Below are positions 61,019 to 64,000 of a stretch of DNA of 64,000 nt, in pieces. Origin of the DNA: Occallatibacter riparius (GTDB lineage: Bacteria; Acidobacteriota; Terriglobia; Terriglobales; Acidobacteriaceae); the NCBI RefSeq assembly GCF_025264625.1, contig NZ_CP093313.1, positions 3,906,001 through 3,970,000 on the forward strand, in the 5' to 3' direction. Each line of letters starts with the position of its first letter. The first letter of the stretch is position 1. The position numbers and the translations under genes are program-made. The notes below the pieces were generated by a model that worked only from the letters and a program-made list of their open reading frames with translations, was not told the DNA's origin and did not search any database.

Positions 61019-61801
61019 ATGGCGACCGAAGTACTCATCGAACCGAAGCTTTCATTCCATCGCCCTCTTGAACACAAGGTTGCACTCATCACCGGCTCTT
61101 CGCGCGGAATTGGCCGGGCCATTGCCAAAGAACTTGCCGAGCGTGGGGCCTCTGTTGCCATTAACTATCGCAACAACTTCAGTTGCGCGGAAGAAGTCCG
61201 CAACTCAATCCGCGAGAACGGCGGCGAGTGCGAACTGTTCCAGCACGACATCTCTGACCGGCTTCAGGCCCGCGCACTCGTGCGCGACGTGCTTGACCGC
61301 TACCAGCACGTCGACATCCTCGTTAACAACGCCGGCATCACGCGCGACAAATCCATCCGCAAGATGACCGACGAAGACTGGGCAGAAGTTATTGAGACCA
61401 ACCTCAATGGCGTCTTCTACTGCACCAGCGCCGTACTGCCCAACATGATCGAGCAGAAGTACGGCCGCGTCGTGAACATCGCCTCGTTCGTCGGCCAGGC
61501 CGGAAACTTCGGACAGGCAAACTATGCCGCCAGCAAAGGCGGAATCATCGCCATGACCAAGGTGCTCGCGCTCGAGCTCGCCAGATACAACATCACCGCC
61601 AACGTCATCTCCCCGGGATTCACTGAAACCGACATGCTCGCCGGAGTGCCGCCCAACGTCCAGGATCAGATCAAGGCGCGCATTCCTATGGGCCGGTTTG
61701 GTCTGCCTGAGGAGACAGCAAAAGCCGTTGCTTTCCTCGTCTGCGACGGCGACTACATCACCGGCCAGCAGATCAACGTCAACGGCGGCATCTACATGTA
61801 A
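61019..61801 (+). CDS. phaB: Acetoacetyl-CoA reductase (SDR family)
   Basis: A 260-aa NADPH-type short-chain dehydrogenase reducing acetoacetyl-CoA to (R)-3-hydroxybutyryl-CoA. Motifs: TGSSRGIG, NNAG (VDILVNNAGITRD), the catalytic YAASKGG and the preceding serine in NIASFVGQAG, and GQQINVNGGIYM at the end, as in PhaB. AAGGAGG lies just before the ATG. FabG (acyl-carrier-protein substrate) is the alternative, but operon position after phaA favours PhaB. Confidence 0.9.
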   Translation: MATEVLIEPKLSFHRPLEHKVALITGSSRGIGRAIAKELAERGASVAINYRNNFSCAEEVRNSIRENGGECELFQHDISDRLQARALVRDVLDRYQHVDILVNNAGITRDKSIRKMTDEDWAEVIETNLNGVFYCTSAVLPNMIEQKYGRVVNIASFVGQAGNFGQANYAASKGGIIAMTKVLALELARYNITANVISPGFTETDMLAGVPPNVQDQIKARIPMGRFGLPEETAKAVAFLVCDGDYITGQQINVNGGIYM

Positions 61802-61846
61802 GGAGTGGAGCCGCGCAAAACTCGGCAGGCACCGGCCTTGTGAAAT

Positions 61847-61900
61847 GGCACGACTTCAGTCGTGCCGAAAAGGCTCAAAAATGGGTGGGGCTTTAGCCTC
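61847..61900. repeat. Paired hairpins of the dispersed family after phaB
   Basis: GGCACGACT-TC-AGTCGTGCC (61847-61866, perfect) followed by GGGGCTTTAGCCTC (61887-61900). It has the same layout as 50995-51055. Confidence 0.65.
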
Positions 61901-61936
61901 TGAGGGATGTTTCCAACTCCTTGTGGCTCACAACAA

Positions 61937-61982
61937 AAGGCCCATCTCCGTCGGCGCTACTCACCCGACGAAGATGGGCCTT
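61937..61982. terminator. Bidirectional terminator between phaB and phaC
   Basis: 18-nt arms 61937-61954 (AAGGCCCATCTCCGTCGG) and 61965-61982 (CCGACGAAGATGGGCCTT), one G-T wobble, 10-nt loop. It separates convergent genes. Confidence 0.82.
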
Positions 61983-61995
61983 CCAATCTAATGTC

Positions 61996-63156
61996 CTACT
62001 TCGACCGCTCGCCCAGCCACGTCTCAATATGCGGCCAGGTCGTGCGGTGCGCGGCGCTGCCAGCCATGATGCCGATGTGTCCGCCATGTATCCGATAGAG
62101 CTGCTTGTCCTGGCTCGACACCTTGTGCATGATCGCTTCCGACTGGCAGGGCGGCGTAATGTGATCGCCCTCCGCAATCACCGTCAGCAGGTTCGCGTGG
62201 ATCCGGCTCAAATCCACCGCCTCATTGCGGATCTTCAGCTTGTTCTGAATCAGCAAATTGTTGCGATAAAAATCCGTAATAAGCTGCCGATACGCCGCGC
62301 CCGCCATCGGAATGTTGTCGGTCACCCACGTGTTCATCGCCTGCCATGCAGTTACCGTGCGCGCATCATCCAGGTTGTCCCACAGCTTGCAGTAATTGCC
62401 CACCCAGTTCTCAACCGGTTTCAATGCCTTGGCGCCATAATCGATCATCTCGCCCGGCATATTGCCATAGGCCGCCAGCACCTTCTCCAGATCGAAGTAC
62501 CGCTCGTCCGTCCACTTGGCGAAGGTTAGCCCGTTGCGATTCGTGAAGTCCAGCGGCGCCGTCAGCAGCAGCAAATTGCGCAATCCTTCATCGGGATGCA
62601 TCGCAGCGTAAATCGTCGTCAGAATCGCGCCGATGCACCATCCCAGCATGCTGAATTCATTGCAGCCTGAGATCTGCTTCACCTTGCGAATCGCCCGCGG
62701 AAGGTACTCGACCGCATAGTCCTCGAGCTTCATGTTCTTGTCTTCAATGCCCGGGGTTCCCCAGTCCAGCAGGTAGACATCGTACCCGCGCCCCACCATG
62801 AATTCGACAAAGCTATTGCCCGGCCGCAGGTCCAGAATGTACGGCCGGTTCATGATCGCGAACACCAGCAGCAGCGGAACGCGATGCCGGTGTCTCATCT
62901 CGGGCGGGGAGTCGTACCGGTACAGCTTCGCCTTGTTCAGCGCCCATATCTGAGTCTTCGGGCTCTGCGCAATGGCGGCCTTGGTATTCACCACGCGGCT
63001 GAACCTTCGCATCCGTTCTTCGAACGCGGCAAGCTCAGCCATCATCGACTTCCCGCCCGTCGCTGCTTTTTCATCCGCTACGTGGCTGTCCACTAATTCG
63101 CCCGCTTTCTTCAATCCCCGAGGGGGAGCAAACGGAGCCCCGGACGACGTTCTCAC
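61996..63156 (-). CDS. phaC: Polyhydroxyalkanoate synthase, class III/IV catalytic subunit
   Basis: A 386-aa synthase polymerising (R)-3-hydroxyacyl-CoA. The lipase-like box GWCIG places the nucleophile at C174. The acid is in AEGDHITPP and the histidine in HGGHIG near the end; DWGTPG and the PYILDL stretch are also typical. The length matches the short PhaC of two-subunit (class III/IV) enzymes rather than the ~580-aa class I form. Its GTG start overlaps the upstream gene's stop (GTGA), so the two subunits are coupled. Confidence 0.93.
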   Translation of the reverse strand: MRTSSGAPFAPPRGLKKAGELVDSHVADEKAATGGKSMMAELAAFEERMRRFSRVVNTKAAIAQSPKTQIWALNKAKLYRYDSPPEMRHRHRVPLLLVFAIMNRPYILDLRPGNSFVEFMVGRGYDVYLLDWGTPGIEDKNMKLEDYAVEYLPRAIRKVKQISGCNEFSMLGWCIGAILTTIYAAMHPDEGLRNLLLLTAPLDFTNRNGLTFAKWTDERYFDLEKVLAAYGNMPGEMIDYGAKALKPVENWVGNYCKLWDNLDDARTVTAWQAMNTWVTDNIPMAGAAYRQLITDFYRNNLLIQNKLKIRNEAVDLSRIHANLLTVIAEGDHITPPCQSEAIMHKVSSQDKQLYRIHGGHIGIMAGSAAHRTTWPHIETWLGERSK

Positions 63157-63560
63157 TTGTGAGGTTTGCCGGCCGGCCGCTCGCGGCTATCCGTTTGCTC
63201 CGCGGGTGGCGTCGGTCGCATCTTCGCGAGCAGTTCCAGCACGCGATCGAGCTTCGCATCCAAGTCATCCACCCGTAGTTCCATGTTCGTAAAACGCTCC
63301 GCAAGCGACGCCACCTCCTGCCTCGACGGCAGGGAAAGCTGCTGCACCGCCTGCAGCATTGACTTCTCCAGTGCCTCGCGAATCGGGGTTGTCGCCGTCA
63401 AAGACCAGTCCAGCATGGCGCCCGTCGCCTTCGAATAGGCCTCCGAGTTCACCGCTTCCACCATCGTCTTTGACATGGCGTCGAGATACGCATCGCGCAT
63501 CTCGCGAAACGGTTCAAAAGGATCGTACGTTGCGGCCTTCTCGTCCTTCACTTCTGCCAT
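63153..63560 (-). CDS. phaE: Short PhaE/PhaR-like polyhydroxyalkanoate synthase subunit
   Basis: A 135-aa protein directly coupled to phaC. Its C-terminal half (LSLPSRQEVASLAERFTNME, about 75-95, then a helix to 113) matches the PhaE C-terminal pattern of Pro-Ser/Thr-Arg-x-Glu-Val before a coiled coil. The first half is a short helical part. PhaE proteins are about 350 aa and PhaR about 200 aa, so this is a compact form. It is probably needed to activate PhaC; the name is by analogy and position. Confidence 0.72.
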   Translation of the reverse strand: MAEVKDEKAATYDPFEPFREMRDAYLDAMSKTMVEAVNSEAYSKATGAMLDWSLTATTPIREALEKSMLQAVQQLSLPSRQEVASLAERFTNMELRVDDLDAKLDRVLELLAKMRPTPPAEQTDSRERPAGKPHK

Positions 63561-63684
63561 AGGGACACCTCAACTCACACAATTACCCATTTTCGCAGCT
63601 TGCATTGTCAGTGACGGCCGCAACAGCATCACGTTCCGTCGGCGCACACGCATCAGGCCCGGGCCGCTAGGTCCGGGCAGGCAG

Positions 63685-63704
63685 GTCCGGGTTTTAGCCC
63701 GGAC
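63685..63704. repeat. Hairpin of the dispersed family before phaE
   Basis: GTCCGGG-TTTTAG-CCCGGAC with a partial copy (GGTCCGGGCAGG) 15 nt upstream; it resembles the CTTTAG-centred hairpins elsewhere. Confidence 0.5.
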
Positions 63705-63708
63705 ACTC

Positions 63709-63999
63709 CTAATGCGTAACCAAATCCAGCATCTCCTTCTGCGCTTCCACAAACGAATCCACGCCGCGCTGGAACGATGCCACTGCCGAATCCGTCGGAA
63801 CGCCGGCCGCGCCCATCTGCTGGCGCGTCGCTTCCATCACGGCCTTGGTCTGCGCAACCGTGGTCTCCACTACCTTCTTCTGCGCCGCAACCGACCGCTC
63901 CATCGCCTGGTTCGTCATATGGATCGCGGCCTCGGTCGCCTTGTTCGCCACCGACGCGCGGTCCTTCACCGACTCGATCAACGCCCGGTTCTGCTCCAC
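63709..63999 (-). CDS. Phasin-like granule-associated protein, partial
   Basis: At least 96 residues; the open frame reaches the window edge, so the N-terminus is probably outside. The part seen is a continuous amphipathic helix (NKATEAAIHMTNQAMERSVA, TTVAQTKAVMEATRQQM) with no Cys and many Ala, Gln and Val, ending in FQRGVDSFVEAQKEMLDLVTH (as VDSFVEAQKEMLDLV). This fits phasins, which coat polyhydroxybutyrate granules. It lies upstream of phaE-phaC on the same strand. Confidence 0.68.
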   Translation of the reverse strand: MEQNRALIESVKDRASVANKATEAAIHMTNQAMERSVAAQKKVVETTVAQTKAVMEATRQQMGAAGVPTDSAVASFQRGVDSFVEAQKEMLDLVTH

Positions 64000-64000
64000 C

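Overview
The window is high-GC bacterial chromosomal DNA that looks like Acidobacteriota (Terriglobia, probably family Acidobacteriaceae). The reasons are the gene content (a VWFA-related secreted protein, TPR/winged-helix regulators, split pntAA/pntAB/pntB, a glyoxylate shunt with a TPR-HTH neighbour, GH3 glucosidase, B3 metallo-beta-lactamase) and several families of short dispersed intergenic hairpins. The assignment rests on protein resemblance and style, not on a marker tree. No phage, insertion sequence, tRNA, rRNA or CRISPR array was seen.

Layout. 1-6.8 kb: part of the dcw (cell wall/division) cluster, murE(3' end)-murF-[B3 metallo-beta-lactamase]-mraY-murD-ftsW and a small membrane protein; murG and murC do not follow. 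6.9-13.1 kb (minus): secreted amidohydrolase, glutaryl-CoA dehydrogenase, poxvirus-type topoisomerase IB, an alpha/beta hydrolase and an MlaF/MlaE-type lipid ABC transporter. 13.3-16.5 kb: trehalose synthesis, in which the trehalose-6-phosphate synthase is fused to a membrane sensor/HAMP module, followed by the phosphatase. 16.6-21 kb: a two-component pair, a PDZ-7TM-GAF-PAS histidine kinase and an NtrC-type regulator with a variant GAFTGA loop. 21.2-25 kb: araD, an AI-2E family permease, and an ECF sigma factor/membrane partner/Spy-like trio. 25.3-26.8 kb: an isolated flagellin gene behind a sigma-28-like promoter.

27.4-30.4 kb: the proton-translocating transhydrogenase operon. 30.6-37.1 kb: a CadC-like TPR regulator, a DUF481-like outer-membrane protein, then an XRE-cupin regulator, a sugar MFS transporter and a class II aldolase whose two ends resemble microcompartment encapsulation peptides. 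37.2-45.5 kb: VWA protein, divergent TetR/Tat-cupin pair, murJ, GH3 beta-glucosidase, DHFR-like reductase. 45.5-48.2 kb: a DEAD-box helicase behind a candidate structured leader, and a GT87-type membrane glycosyltransferase. 48.5-51.8 kb: a candidate 6S RNA, then rplM-rpsI and rpsB-tsf with clear terminators. 51.9-54.3 kb: small membrane proteins of unknown role and an SDR.

54.5-64 kb: a carbon-storage block. aceB and aceA (glyoxylate shunt) lie divergent to a TPR-HTH regulator candidate. They are followed by phaA-phaB (acetyl-CoA to 3-hydroxybutyryl-CoA) and a convergent phaC-phaE-like pair with a phasin at the window edge. Together these genes link C2/acetate metabolism to polyhydroxybutyrate storage. 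The most notable signals are the sensor-trehalose synthase fusion, the B3 lactamase inside the dcw cluster, the aldolase with two encapsulation-like helices, the helicase leader RNA, the putative 6S RNA and the TPR-HTH regulator at the glyoxylate shunt.
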